A stretch of 64,000 bases of DNA from Domibacillus sp. DTU_2020_1001157_1_SI_ALB_TIR_016 (GCF_032341995.1 NZ_CP135438.1:1612001-1676000); one strand, 5' to 3'. Counted from the first letter of the stretch, positions 19,276-28,706 are shown. Translations and numbers: made by a program. The notes: generated by a model from the sequence alone, not told the origin.

Positions 19276-19525
19276 TATTTTCCCCACCCCCCTGAACGTT
19301 TGTTCTGTACCTAATTATACCATTTTAGCAATAGAGCGTTCAAGGAAAAAGAATGACTGAAAGAGCAGCGATTCATCCCCCACTTAGCAAGCTTGAAGTG
19401 GGGGTGTTCTCGCCGAAGATGATAAAGGAAACATAAAGGAAGACACAAGAACGAACACAATATTTTCCCTGCCGCTTCCCCTTTCATTTCTGTTTTATCA
19501 AGAGAGAAAATTAAATTAAAAAGAA

Positions 19526-19555
19526 AAGCCGGCAATATGATTGCCAGCTTTTTTT
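19526..19555. terminator. Bidirectional terminator
   Basis: Stem AAGCCGGCAAT/ATTGCCAGCTT with T-runs on both strands. It lies between the mobile element and the cytochrome bd genes and can end the cydAB transcript. Confidence 0.75.
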
Positions 19556-19675
19556 AACAGGTTATACAGATAAGCAGGAATGATAGGTATCACTGCTGAA
19601 TTCGTGCTTCCTCACATATTCAATTGTGTATATGAAAGCTTCTTCATTGTCACGCAAGATCACTGTAGAGACAAG

Positions 19676-20710
19676 TCACCCTTTTTGCCTCAAATATCGT
19701 TTATCATTCATAAATAAGCTCCAGAAGTAAAAAAAGCCGGGGAACAGAATGGCGAAGCCAACGATATACGTGATAAACACAGCCCTGAATGAATTAGGAT
19801 CTGTAAAAGCGGCCTGAATGGTCACATTTGGATAAATAATATAAGGCAAATGCGCTTTTCCATAAACGTAGCTTGCAATAAGGTATTGAATGACCACGGC
19901 AATTACCGAAAGCCTCGGCATTCCTTTAACCCCTTTTTGAAAAGGCGATGAGCCATACAACCCGATTCCTACAATCAAAAAGAAGCCGACAGAAAGCAGC
20001 AGAAGCGAAAAGTCTTCCATCATACGCTCATATAACCATTCGGCCTCATTGGCTAATGTAAGCATAATCAGAAAAGCCATTAACAAGGTTACGGGCCCTA
20101 ATATTTTGCCATTCCGAAGATACACTTTATAAGCTTCCATTTCATTCGATGCTTTTGAATAATCCGCCAGTAATAAAGAGGAGAGGAAAAGAGTACTGCT
20201 GACCGCAAAGCCGATAAATGCATACACATTCGGGCTTGTGAACAGCCTGGCTAAATTTAAATTGGCTGTACCATTTACATAATCGACAAACTCCCCATGT
20301 GTAATAGGCAATACACTGATTAACAGGCCGGGAATAATAATCCCTGCAATACCTGAAATGTAGGTCAATGGCTTTTTGTATTCTGTGGCGATGTTTGAAA
20401 AAACTAAAAAAGCACTTCTTAAAGCAAGCAAAAGCAGAATCGCACTTCCAGGAACGAGCAGGATGGTGCCCAGCGTGTAAGCTGCAGTTGGAAAAAGACT
20501 ATAAACCGCCACAACTAGTGCAACAATAAACGTATTGGTCACTTCCCAGGTGGGAGATAAATATCGATTGGCTACATTCGTCGCTTTTGTTTTCTCGTGG
20601 TTAATGTAAATCATCGACCAAAATCCCGCCCCGAAATCCATGGTAGCCATAACGGCGTAAATAAAAACAAACCCCCAGAGCACGGTGATCGCAATCAGAG
20701 CATCAGCCAT
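19676..20710 (-). CDS. cydB: Cytochrome bd-type oxidase subunit II
   Basis: A 344-residue polytopic membrane protein of the CydB family, with eight or nine hydrophobic segments. The start carries the conserved WGFVFIYAVMATMDFGAGFW segment. It pairs with CydA in the bd-type quinol oxidase that reduces oxygen to water without proton pumping. AGGAGG lies 8 bases before the ATG, and the gene begins 12 bases after cydA ends, so they form an operon. Length and neighbourhood resemble the second bd-like pair of Bacillus (YthA/YthB). No cydCD follows. Confidence 0.92.
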   Translation of the reverse strand: MADALIAITVLWGFVFIYAVMATMDFGAGFWSMIYINHEKTKATNVANRYLSPTWEVTNTFIVALVVAVYSLFPTAAYTLGTILLVPGSAILLLLALRSAFLVFSNIATEYKKPLTYISGIAGIIIPGLLISVLPITHGEFVDYVNGTANLNLARLFTSPNVYAFIGFAVSSTLFLSSLLLADYSKASNEMEAYKVYLRNGKILGPVTLLMAFLIMLTLANEAEWLYERMMEDFSLLLLSVGFFLIVGIGLYGSSPFQKGVKGMPRLSVIAVVIQYLIASYVYGKAHLPYIIYPNVTIQAAFTDPNSFRAVFITYIVGFAILFPGFFYFWSLFMNDKRYLRQKG

Positions 20711-20722
20711 TCGTCTATCCTC

Positions 20723-22084
20723 CTATGAGTTGGAACCGTATAACGGTTTCCCTTTTTTCTCCGCACGCTTCATATCATCCAGTTCTGTATTTTTTCTGAA
20801 GAAATACAACAATACAAACAAAACTGCAGCCCCCAGGATAATGTACACGATAATGAATAGTATGAACAATATACCTAAATTCGTGGCAGTTGTAGCTGAC
20901 TCAGCTGTTGTTAAGACCCGGTATATCACCCATGGCTGGCGGCCTGTACAAGCGAAAATCCATCCGCATTCAAGCGCAACCACGGCTAGCGGGCCTGTGG
21001 CTACCAATGTCCAAAGCACGGGCTTCGGATAGTGCTTCTTTTTCAATCCTTTTTTCCAGATCAATACGAGGATGGGAATCAGGATAAGCAGAGAGCCGAT
21101 GCCGACCATCACGTTAAATAACGTATGTATATAGAGCGGCGGCCAAAATTCCTCCGGAAAATCATTCAAGCCCACTACAACCGTATCGAAGCTGTTTCCA
21201 GAGAGAAAGCTCAGCGCCCAGGGAATTTCAATCGCCCACTTTACTTCCTCCGTTTCCCGGTCTGTAAAACCCCCAATGGCAAGCGGCGCATGGGATTGAG
21301 TTTCAAATAACCCCTCTGCAGCAGCCAGCTTTTCCGGCTGATATTCATGTAAATACTGAGCGGATTCATGCCCATTTAAAGCGGTAAAGAACGCAAAGGC
21401 GCCCCCTACTACTAAGCTGATCAGGAGTGCTTTCTGATGAAACAAATAAACCCTGGATCCCCGTTCATTTTTCATCATTTTAAAAGCCGCAACAGAACCA
21501 ACCGCAAAGGCGCCGACTACGTAGGCAGACAGTGCCACGTGCCCGGCCGTTACGAAAAAGCTTGGATTAAAAAATGCCGCCCACGGGTCAATGTCTAAGA
21601 ACTCTCCGTTTTCATACCGGAAACCCGCCGGTGTTCCCTGAAAGGCATGGACATTTGTAATCAATACAGCTGAAGCCAAAGCACCTAAAGCGACGAGTAC
21701 GAGGCTTACAATTCTCATCCAGGGCTTAATTCTTTCGGCAGCATACACGTAAATAGACATGAAAAGAGCTTCTACGAAAAAAGCGTATATTTCAATTTGA
21801 AAAGGAAGCGGCATGACTCGCCCGACAACTTCCATAAAACCGGGCCAAAGCAAGGATAACTGAACGCCCGCAATCGTGCCGGTCGGAATACCGACGCCAA
21901 GCAGGACAGCAAATGTCTTTGTCCATCGCTTGGCCATGACAACGTAGTCCAAATCTTTTGTTTTTTGATAAAGCAGTTCAGCCACTAAAATCATCAGCGG
22001 CAGCCCTACGCCTATCGTGGCAAATATAATATGAAAGGCCATCGTCGTCCCAAATAAAGAACGGGCTATTACTAAATCATCCAC
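20723..22084 (-). CDS. cydA: Cytochrome bd-type oxidase subunit I
   Basis: A 453-residue CydA-family subunit holding the hemes and the quinol site. His18 in the first helix (FGTTMAFHIIFA) matches the distal heme ligand. The GRQPW motif, diagnostic of CydA, lies about three quarters along, and a short quinol loop (DRETEEVKWAIEIPWALSFLSG) is present as in Firmicutes. The C-terminus is charged. It is first in a two-gene operon with cydB. It could correspond to YthA rather than the main CydA. No Rex-like operator was recognised upstream. Confidence 0.92.
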   Translation of the reverse strand: MDDLVIARSLFGTTMAFHIIFATIGVGLPLMILVAELLYQKTKDLDYVVMAKRWTKTFAVLLGVGIPTGTIAGVQLSLLWPGFMEVVGRVMPLPFQIEIYAFFVEALFMSIYVYAAERIKPWMRIVSLVLVALGALASAVLITNVHAFQGTPAGFRYENGEFLDIDPWAAFFNPSFFVTAGHVALSAYVVGAFAVGSVAAFKMMKNERGSRVYLFHQKALLISLVVGGAFAFFTALNGHESAQYLHEYQPEKLAAAEGLFETQSHAPLAIGGFTDRETEEVKWAIEIPWALSFLSGNSFDTVVVGLNDFPEEFWPPLYIHTLFNVMVGIGSLLILIPILVLIWKKGLKKKHYPKPVLWTLVATGPLAVVALECGWIFACTGRQPWVIYRVLTTAESATTATNLGILFILFIIVYIILGAAVLFVLLYFFRKNTELDDMKRAEKKGKPLYGSNS

Positions 22085-22413
22085 TATTTCTTCGTCCTCT
22101 CGGGGTTAAGATTCGTCCATATTTATCCCCATTTCACTAAATACTATACAATCTGCCTAGGATAAGTTTTTTATGGAACACCGCTCCTGACACACCACAA
22201 AAAAGCATCAGTTCTTGATAGTTCAAGGGCTGGTGCTTTTTAGGTTATAAAATCATGAAGCTTTATGATGGTGAAGCTTTTTATACTGCTGGTCTGGTCA
22301 GCCGGGGATCAAGATCCGTTAAATTCGTTCATACATCCAACTGCTATATTTCCTGGTAAACTACCCTCCTTTTCTCACCCCGTATCCCCCGCTATTTAAG
22401 CTTTTAATGAAAA
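22085..22413. other. Intergenic region upstream of cydA
   Basis: Contains the cydA promoter region and a hairpin at 22201-22240 (AAAAGCATCAGTTCTTGA paired, allowing G-U, with TCAAGGGCTGGTGCTTTT) that has the form of a bidirectional terminator. No gene is supported in this stretch. Confidence 0.5.
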
Positions 22414-22415
22414 TA

Positions 22416-22439
22416 AAAAGACCGATTGTCTCGGCCTTT
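22416..22439 (-). terminator. Terminator of the RsbR-like gene
   Basis: On the minus strand a stem AAAG-CCGA/TCGG-CTTT is followed by a T-rich tail (CTTTTTATTTT). It lies 35 bases after the stop codon of the gene at 22474. Confidence 0.7.
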
Positions 22440-22473
22440 CAAAAAAATACCTTTATGTAAAATGGAGCTGGTT

Positions 22474-23316
22474 TTACTTATTTAACGCAAGCGCCTGGAT
22501 GGAGTTTGCTAATTTTGCTGACACATCTATATTGTCAAAATTTAACCCTAATTGAACGGCTGTTTGAGCAATTTCTGGCCGTATCCCCGAGATAATAGCG
22601 TGCACGCCTATTAACTCTAAACTTTCGATCAACTGGAAAATTTGGTGGGCAACCATCGTATCGACCATCACCACTCCAGACAAATCAATTAAAAGTTTGT
22701 TTACACCCTTTTCATAACACTGTTGCAGCGTTTGCTCAAGAATGTATTTGGCTCTCATCGTATCAATATCGCCTACTAAAGGAAGCAGGGCCACTTCTTC
22801 ATGGAGAGTAATCACTGGAGAACTCAATTCATTAATCATTTCCTGCTGACTTTGAAGTCTTTTCAGTGAGAATTCATGGTATCTTTCGATATACCAAACC
22901 ACAATTTTATCAATTGTTTTAACAATATAGTGATTCCATAAATCGATCACTTCTTGTGAATATGTATCCTGGTTGTGAAAAAGAAACTCGTTAATAAATG
23001 TCAAATATTGATCTCGCGTTCTAAAGAATTCTCTCACAATCAGATACTCAGGTGTTGATAAATGCTGTTCATCTGATGCAACTTTAAGCACCCACCCTTC
23101 CAGCTCTTTTAAAAAGACAGGCTCGTCTTGAACGAATAAATTGCAAAAATGCAGATGAAAGCTGTAGTTTTGCTCTTTGAGCAATTTGATCGCTTTAGGA
23201 TCTTTTGTTCCGTACACTCCTGATGTCTCACTTTTATCTAGAGATTCGTACCATTCCTCCGTTAATTGCCAGGCTTTTTCTAATAAAAATTCTTGTAGTT
23301 CTTTACTTTTATGCAC
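22474..23316 (-). CDS. RsbR-paralogue stressosome protein (STAS domain)
   Basis: A 280-residue protein with an N-terminal non-heme globin-like sensor domain (residues 1-150), a linker helix and a C-terminal STAS domain (about 160-278), the layout of B. subtilis RsbRA-RD. PVITL (Thr170) and DLSGVVMVDT (Ser213 or Thr220) occupy the regions of the two regulatory phosphorylation sites of the family. It would be a stressosome subunit feeding sigma-B activation. The gene is monocistronic, with its own terminator. Which paralogue it corresponds to is unclear. Confidence 0.85.
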   Translation of the reverse strand: MHKSKELQEFLLEKAWQLTEEWYESLDKSETSGVYGTKDPKAIKLLKEQNYSFHLHFCNLFVQDEPVFLKELEGWVLKVASDEQHLSTPEYLIVREFFRTRDQYLTFINEFLFHNQDTYSQEVIDLWNHYIVKTIDKIVVWYIERYHEFSLKRLQSQQEMINELSSPVITLHEEVALLPLVGDIDTMRAKYILEQTLQQCYEKGVNKLLIDLSGVVMVDTMVAHQIFQLIESLELIGVHAIISGIRPEIAQTAVQLGLNFDNIDVSAKLANSIQALALNK

Positions 23317-23589
23317 GACATGCCCTCCAGCTGATTAATTATACACCAATATATTATTCTAGCTTACGAGGCATGAAGTAGCTATTTTTAAATCTCTAGA
23401 TCCCGGATGTTTATACAAACCCGTTGTCTGCTGAATTAAATTCATTGCCAAGCCCATGTACCTACAAGAATTGAAAATGTATTACTGTTCAATCATCCGG
23501 TTGTTTCTCAATATAAAATACCCAAACATAAGAAGAAAAAGCTGAAACGGTTTTCGGGAAAAGAGTCAAGCGTACTAGCTTGTGAAGAT

Positions 23590-23614
23590 GTTTACTTTAA
23601 TAATAGTAGGGAAA
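23590..23614 (+). promoter_or_regulatory. Candidate sigma-B promoter upstream of ohr
   Basis: GTTTAC, a 13-base spacer and GGGAAA fit the general-stress sigma-B consensus (GTTTAA, 12-15 bases, GGGTAT). It lies about 160 bases before the ohr start. In B. subtilis ohrB is sigma-B controlled, which makes the match plausible. Confidence 0.45.
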
Positions 23615-23775
23615 AATAATCAATGGGTTAGGGTAACAAAAAAGCAAATGCTTTTCATGGGAAGAAATATTTGTGCAGAAAGTATTTTCTTTTTTATGTT
23701 ACATAAGATCCGAAGTTTATTGGTACAAATGAAATGAGCTTTCACAAAATCCAAAAAGAAATGAGGAATGTAAAC

Positions 23776-24198
23776 ATGGCAGTATTATACACAGGCAGTG
23801 CAACAGCATCAGGCGGCAGACAAGGACACGTGATTTCCTCTGACAACGTACTTGATCTGGATTTAAAAACGCCAGAAGGACTCGGCGGCCCGGGCGGCTA
23901 CGGAACAAATCCGGAGCAATTATTTGCGGCTGGCTACTCTGCCTGCTTTGACGGGGCATTGAACCTTGTGATTCGCAAAAAAGGAGTTAAAGGGGTTACT
24001 TCTACTGCTGTTACGGCAAATGTGTCCATTTTAAATGATGAAGCAGATGACGGCTTTAAGATTGCAGCTGACCTCGAAGTGGAAATCGAAGGTGTAGATA
24101 AGGAAACGGCACAGGAGCTTATAGAAGCTGCCCATCAAGTATGCCCGTACTCTAAAGCAACAAGAGGAAATATCGAAGTCAATTTGAAAGTGGTATAA
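23776..24198 (+). CDS. Organic hydroperoxide resistance protein (Ohr/OsmC family)
   Basis: A 140-residue thiol peroxidase that reduces organic hydroperoxides. The two redox cysteines are Cys57 (GYSACFDGAL) and Cys123 (QVCPYSKATRGN), both in conserved contexts. GAGG lies about 9 bases before the chosen ATG; the frame extends 14 codons upstream without support. No OhrR gene is adjacent, and a sigma-B-like promoter lies upstream, which points to the general-stress OhrB type rather than OhrR-regulated OhrA. An alpha/beta hydrolase follows in the same direction. Confidence 0.92.
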   Translation: MAVLYTGSATASGGRQGHVISSDNVLDLDLKTPEGLGGPGGYGTNPEQLFAAGYSACFDGALNLVIRKKGVKGVTSTAVTANVSILNDEADDGFKIAADLEVEIEGVDKETAQELIEAAHQVCPYSKATRGNIEVNLKVV

Positions 24199-24280
24199 AC
24201 AAGCGCTTCCTGAAATAAATAGCAATCCTTAAACCATCATTCCGGCTGCTCTGGCAGCTTTAATAAAGGAGAATGGAGAT

Positions 24281-25117
24281 ATGGCGTTTATACAGGTTGG
24301 CATGGAAAATAGTGCATCGATCGATCTATACTATGAGGATGTAGGAAACGGAAAACCGGTTGTTTTAATTCACGGCTGGCCGTTGAGCGGACGCTCCTGG
24401 GAATCTCAGGTTCCTGCTTTAGTGGAAGCAGGCTACCGGGTCATCACGTATGACCGCAGAGGCTTTGGGAATTCCTCACAGCCATGGGAAGGCTATGACT
24501 ATGACACCTTTTCAGCGGATTTACACAAACTACTGGAGCATTTAGATCTCCGTGATGTGACGCTTGTCGGCTTTTCAATGGGCGGCGGCGAAGTGGCACG
24601 CTACCTTGGCACATATGGAGATGAAAGAGTCAAGAAAGCGGTTTTTGCTGCAGCGGTTCCTCCATATTTGTATAAATCGGAAGACCATCCGGAAGGCGCA
24701 TTGGATGAAGCCACTATTGCCGATTTCCAAACTAGTATCGAAAAAGACCGTATTACTTTCCTTGAAACATTCACCAAGAACTTTTTTACTGCTGGGGACA
24801 AAACGGATTTGGTTAGTGAGGAGTTCCGTCATTACATCCGTGATATTGCTTCATTCGCTTCGCCAAAGGGCACGATCGACTGTGTCAGCGCGTTTGCACG
24901 CACAGACTTCCGTTCTAATGTAGCTAATATTAATGTACCTTCCTTGATTATTCATGGAGATTCAGACTTGGTTGTACCATTTAAAGCAAGCGGAAAACTG
25001 ACGCATGAACTTCTTCCCAACAGCCAGCTCGTCGTAATTGAAGGCGGACCGCATGGACTAAATGCTACACACCGGGAACAATTCAATACCGCTTTACTGA
25101 AATTTCTCGCGGAATAA
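24281..25117 (+). CDS. Alpha/beta hydrolase, non-heme chloroperoxidase/arylesterase-like
   Basis: A 278-residue protein of the family annotated as cofactor-free haloperoxidases or aryl esterases. HGWPLSGRSW holds the oxyanion region, Ser99 in GFSMGGGE is the nucleophile, Asp in HGDSDLVVPF (near 229) and His in GGPHGLN (near 258) complete the triad. In vivo such proteins are esterases or perhydrolases. AAGGAG precedes the start. It lies 82 bases after ohr and may be coexpressed under stress. Confidence 0.88.
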   Translation: MAFIQVGMENSASIDLYYEDVGNGKPVVLIHGWPLSGRSWESQVPALVEAGYRVITYDRRGFGNSSQPWEGYDYDTFSADLHKLLEHLDLRDVTLVGFSMGGGEVARYLGTYGDERVKKAVFAAAVPPYLYKSEDHPEGALDEATIADFQTSIEKDRITFLETFTKNFFTAGDKTDLVSEEFRHYIRDIASFASPKGTIDCVSAFARTDFRSNVANINVPSLIIHGDSDLVVPFKASGKLTHELLPNSQLVVIEGGPHGLNATHREQFNTALLKFLAE

Positions 25118-25120
25118 TCA

Positions 25121-25152
25121 AAAAGGGAACTGTATAGTCAGTTCCCTTTTTT
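25121..25152 (+). terminator. Strong intrinsic terminator
   Basis: Perfect stem AAAAGGGAACTG/CAGTTCCCTTTT followed by T residues, directly after the hydrolase stop codon. Confidence 0.9.
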
Positions 25153-25200
25153 ACTCTTTACTTTCACCGCTTGTCCAAAAAAGCTGCTTTACACACAAAC

Positions 25201-26040
25201 TTATGCTGTCCACTTCGTCCCTTTGACTCTATCAACTTTTAACACTTCCCTCTTTTCACCGATCAGCTGGCAGGCTGCCACAAAAAGGAGAATAGCGAGC
25301 CCCGGAAAAATCATAACATGCGGTGCTGTCTGGAAATAAGCAGTCGCATCATGAAGCATAACTCCCCATTCCGGAGCCGGCGGCTGTGTGCCTAATCCGA
25401 GAAATGACAGCCCCGCCATCAACAGTACGGCTTTTCCTGTATCCAATACGCTGTAAGCAAGAAGCGGTGAAGAAACTTTAGGAAGAATATAACGCCGCAT
25501 AATACGGATATGAGAATTTCCCGACATTCTGGCAGACCAAATATAATCCGCCTGGCAGACATTCAAAACAAGGCTGCGGATAAAGCGGACGTATCCTGCC
25601 CATCTTACTAAAACGATTGCAATGGTCATATTGAAAAGCCCTGGACCGAGCACGCCGACGATCGCAATCGTTAATACGATATCTGGAATGGCCAGAATGC
25701 CATCCACCACTCTCATAAATAAATGACCGCCTTTTCCGCGTACATAACCGGTGAACAGCCCGATTGGCAGACTGATGACCACTGTGCATAAAACAATCAA
25801 AAACGCAAACAGAGCACTTACACGTGTGCCAAAAAGTACACGTGACAAAACACAGCGGCCTAAATGGTCCGTCCCAAACGGGTAATCCCAGCTTGGAGGA
25901 GCGAGCCGGTCGGAAAGGTTAATGACGAGCGGGTCGTGTGGAGCCAGCCACGGCGCAAACAGACCCGTTAACGCAATCAAAAGAAATAAACCAACACCCG
26001 CTGCAAAGCTCTTATTGATGGAATAAGCTATATTTTTCAG
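25201..26040 (-). CDS. ABC transporter permease, NikC/DppC type
   Basis: A 279-residue inner-membrane permease of the nickel/peptide family. The start WLAPHDPLVINLSDRLAPPSWDYPFGTDHLGR and the coupling-helix region are typical of NikC/DppC. A TTG at 25980 would give a truncated first membrane helix. A CTG at 26040 has AGGAGG 8 bases upstream, restores the basic lead-in (KNIAYSINKSF) and full helix, and lies 12 bases after the previous gene. A CTG start is therefore proposed. It is third in the cobalamin-riboswitch operon. Confidence 0.82.
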   Translation of the reverse strand: MKNIAYSINKSFAAGVGLFLLIALTGLFAPWLAPHDPLVINLSDRLAPPSWDYPFGTDHLGRCVLSRVLFGTRVSALFAFLIVLCTVVISLPIGLFTGYVRGKGGHLFMRVVDGILAIPDIVLTIAIVGVLGPGLFNMTIAIVLVRWAGYVRFIRSLVLNVCQADYIWSARMSGNSHIRIMRRYILPKVSSPLLAYSVLDTGKAVLLMAGLSFLGLGTQPPAPEWGVMLHDATAYFQTAPHVMIFPGLAILLFVAACQLIGEKREVLKVDRVKGTKWTA

Positions 26041-26052
26041 TTCCCTCTCCTC

Positions 26053-26991
26053 CTAACGTGCGCGCATTCGTGGATCTACAAGTTTAGAGAGAAGATCAAC
26101 GGCAATATGGATGGATATAAATAAAAACGAGGTGAGAATCGCATAGCCTTGAATCACCGGGTAGTCCCGCTTGTTAATGGATTCAATCATATAGTTACCT
26201 AAACCCGGCCACGAAAAAATTGATTCCACAATCATGCTTCCCCCCAGCATAAAAGCAAAGCTTGTTCCCATCATCGTCACTACCGGCAGGAGTGCATGCT
26301 TACATACGTGAAGAAACAAAATACGCCTTTTTGATAATCCTCTCGCTTTTGCAGCTTGAACAAATGGCTGATCCATTACTTCGAGCAGACTAGAGCGCAG
26401 CACCCGGGCATAAACAGTACCAAGTCCTAAACCAAGTGTCAGAGCCGGCAGGATAAGATGCGCAGCTGTCCCCCGGCCCATTGAAGGAAGCCAGCCGAAT
26501 TGTACAGAACAAACATAGATAAGCAGAAAGCCCAGCCAGAAGGAAGGAACGGATGAGCCAAGCAATGCGGCACCCCTTCCGATCCGATTGAGCCATCCGC
26601 TTGAATAAAGAGCGGTTGCCCCGCCCATGATGAAGGCAACAAGCACCATTACAAGGAGTCCTGCACCGGCCAGCTCCAGCGTAGCGGGTATCCGGCTAAG
26701 CAGTTCACTGGCGACCGGTTCTTTGGATACGTAAGAGGTTCCCCATTGAAGGGTGAAAGCATCTTGCAGCCAGTTCATGTATTGACTGCCCAAACTGTCT
26801 GTTAATCCAAGCTCTTCCCGTAAATCAGCCAGCGCTTCATCTGACACCGGAATATTATGGGCAGTGAGCAGCAAATAAGCCGGATCTCCCGGTGCCAGCC
26901 GCAGGAGCCAAAAGGTAAGCGATGAAACAAAAAAAACAATGAGTACCAGCTGGGCAATATGCTCAACTCCGAAACGAATCACTATTTTCAT
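26053..26991 (-). CDS. ABC transporter permease, NikB/DppB type
   Basis: A 312-residue permease with six predicted membrane segments. Signatures include LRLAPGDPAYLLL near residue 30, and the EAA loop around AKARGLSKRRILFLHVCKHALLPVVT. The start overlaps the stop of the binding-protein gene by four bases, indicating translational coupling. With the downstream permease it forms the membrane channel of a nickel/cobalt or peptide importer. Riboswitch control makes cobalt or a corrinoid-related substrate the best inference. Confidence 0.88.
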   Translation of the reverse strand: MKIVIRFGVEHIAQLVLIVFFVSSLTFWLLRLAPGDPAYLLLTAHNIPVSDEALADLREELGLTDSLGSQYMNWLQDAFTLQWGTSYVSKEPVASELLSRIPATLELAGAGLLVMVLVAFIMGGATALYSSGWLNRIGRGAALLGSSVPSFWLGFLLIYVCSVQFGWLPSMGRGTAAHLILPALTLGLGLGTVYARVLRSSLLEVMDQPFVQAAKARGLSKRRILFLHVCKHALLPVVTMMGTSFAFMLGGSMIVESIFSWPGLGNYMIESINKRDYPVIQGYAILTSFLFISIHIAVDLLSKLVDPRMRAR

Positions 26992-28523
26992 TCGCCAGCC
27001 ACGTTTATTTGAGAATGGATATAGTAAAACTCACTTGCCTGCGGCTCAAATCCTGTCAGGCCTTTTCTGACGGCAAAAATAGTTTCGGGATGTACGAAAA
27101 ATGACTGCGGCACATCACTGTTGATGACTTTTTGTATGTTCAGTGCCAGCTCATTCCGCTGTTCCCGATCAGCCGTTTCATTTAACTGGGCAATCAGCCG
27201 GTCAAGTACAGGTGAAGCATAATGACTTACATTCGAATTGCTGTCTGAACGGTAAAAAAGGTTTAAGAAGTATTCTGGATCGCCCGTATGAGCGGTCAGC
27301 ATACTGTACATCGCCACGTCCCATTTTTCTTTTGCCAGTGCTTCATCGATATTTTCGACCTGGCGGAGGTTGACTTGGACTCCATTTGCCAGGAGCTCAC
27401 TTTGAATGATTTCAGCCATCACGGTCAGTTCCGGACGCTGCGGAAACGTCAGCATATTTATTTCAAAGAGCTTTCCATTCTTCTCCCATCGTGCCTCTTC
27501 GTTTTTCTTCCACCCTTCTTCCTTCATAAATGCTTCAAAGGAACCTGTTTCCTTTTTCTCTTCCCCCTGACCGAATGGGAGCAAGTCAGGAAATGGCCCA
27601 TTTGCGGCTGATGCCTTTCCTTTCATCACAGATTGGACAATTTCCTCTTTGGGAACTAAAGCGTCCACCGCTTTTCGAAATGCCGCATCCTTAAACACAG
27701 AAGACTGAACGTTAAACAGCATCATATGCGTACGAAGAGACGGCGCTGTTAATATTTCGAACTGATTACTTTTTTGAAGCACGTCTATGTTATCAACGGG
27801 AATGTCTACTGCTGCATCTACATCTCCCGATTGCAGAGCCATCAGCCGTGTATTCCCTTCCGGAATAAACCGGATCGTAATCTTTGAAAGAAGGGCTTTT
27901 TCTCCCCAGTACTGCTCATATCTTTTTAAAATGAGCGACTCGTCTTTATGAAACTCTTCCATTTGAAAAGGACCTGTCAGGGCTGGATACGTACCCCTTT
28001 TTCCAAGCGTCCCCGCATCCCCAATCATGACCGATGGATCTGCTAAATGAGCGGGCAGAGCTGCATTCGGCTCGGTCGTTTCGATTTTCAGTTGATTGCT
28101 GGCTGCTTCTATCGTTTTGATCTTCAATAAGTCTTTCGCTTTTGCTTCTTTCTCGATGGACCGCTGCAGAGATGCTTTTACACTCGCCGCATCCATTGGT
28201 TTTCCATTATGAAAAGTCACATTCTCCTGCAGCTGAAACGTCCATGTCGTAGGGGTTTCCTGTTTCCATTCCTTTGCGAGCCACGGAACAGGCTCCAGCT
28301 CTTTGTTCAGCTTGACCAGTGTTTCTCCAGCGCCTGAACGCATGATCTCCCAGCTGTCGCTCCCGTGAGGATCCAGGCTTGACGGGCTCCAAGGAAAAGC
28401 GAATGTTGCTGATGGCTCCTTTGAAGCATCTGCCCCCTTTTCCGACCCGCATCCGGATAATAAAAACAGCCCTGCGACCGCGATCCATAAAAGAAAAGTA
28501 AATGTTTGTGTTCTCATTCTCAT
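26988..28523 (-). CDS. ABC transporter substrate-binding lipoprotein, NikA/DppA type
   Basis: A 511-residue extracellular solute-binding protein of family 5. The signal peptide ends in a lipobox (LLSGC), so the protein is membrane-anchored after cleavage. TAFPWSPSSLDPHGSDSWE and WTFQLQENVTFHNGKPMDAASVKASLQRS are family signatures. The start at 28523 follows AGGAGG by 10 bases; a longer frame upstream runs into the riboswitch and is rejected. It is the first gene after a cobalamin riboswitch, which suggests cobalt uptake for B12 synthesis. No ATPase gene follows the two permeases. Confidence 0.9.
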   Translation of the reverse strand: MRMRTQTFTFLLWIAVAGLFLLSGCGSEKGADASKEPSATFAFPWSPSSLDPHGSDSWEIMRSGAGETLVKLNKELEPVPWLAKEWKQETPTTWTFQLQENVTFHNGKPMDAASVKASLQRSIEKEAKAKDLLKIKTIEAASNQLKIETTEPNAALPAHLADPSVMIGDAGTLGKRGTYPALTGPFQMEEFHKDESLILKRYEQYWGEKALLSKITIRFIPEGNTRLMALQSGDVDAAVDIPVDNIDVLQKSNQFEILTAPSLRTHMMLFNVQSSVFKDAAFRKAVDALVPKEEIVQSVMKGKASAANGPFPDLLPFGQGEEKKETGSFEAFMKEEGWKKNEEARWEKNGKLFEINMLTFPQRPELTVMAEIIQSELLANGVQVNLRQVENIDEALAKEKWDVAMYSMLTAHTGDPEYFLNLFYRSDSNSNVSHYASPVLDRLIAQLNETADREQRNELALNIQKVINSDVPQSFFVHPETIFAVRKGLTGFEPQASEFYYIHSQINVAGE

Positions 28524-28553
28524 CCTGTGAGCACCTCCTATGTTGTGATAAAC

Positions 28554-28596
28554 GAAAAAAAGCATTTCCGACCAGGTTTGGAGGTCAGAAATGCTT
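28554..28596 (-). terminator. Riboswitch expression-platform terminator
   Basis: On the minus strand a 13-bp stem (AGCATTTCTGACC with GGTCGGAAATGCT) is followed by seven T residues. It sits between the cobalamin aptamer and the ATG at 28523, so it is the switchable terminator. Confidence 0.85.
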
Positions 28597-28706
28597 TTCA
28601 TTAAAAAAGGGAGGAACTGCACACTATCCCCCAGAAAGAGACCCATGCAGCCGGCCGTAAGCATCCTAACCACCTTCCCAAGTCCCGTAGGTCAAACAGT
28701 GATGTT

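Larger units (their letters stand above)
17951..19414 (-). mobile_element. Solo tnpB insertion element (IS605/IS1341 type)
   Basis: The element carries only tnpB and no tnpA. Subterminal hairpins typical of the IS200/IS605 group mark its ends. One, CCCCACTT...AAGTGGGG, is at 19378-19403 upstream of the gene; the other, CCACCCACTT...AAGTGGGGG, is at 17960-17990 downstream. There are no terminal inverted repeats or target duplications, as expected for peel-and-paste elements. Exact cleavage points cannot be fixed by eye. It could move only with TnpA supplied from elsewhere. Confidence 0.8.
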
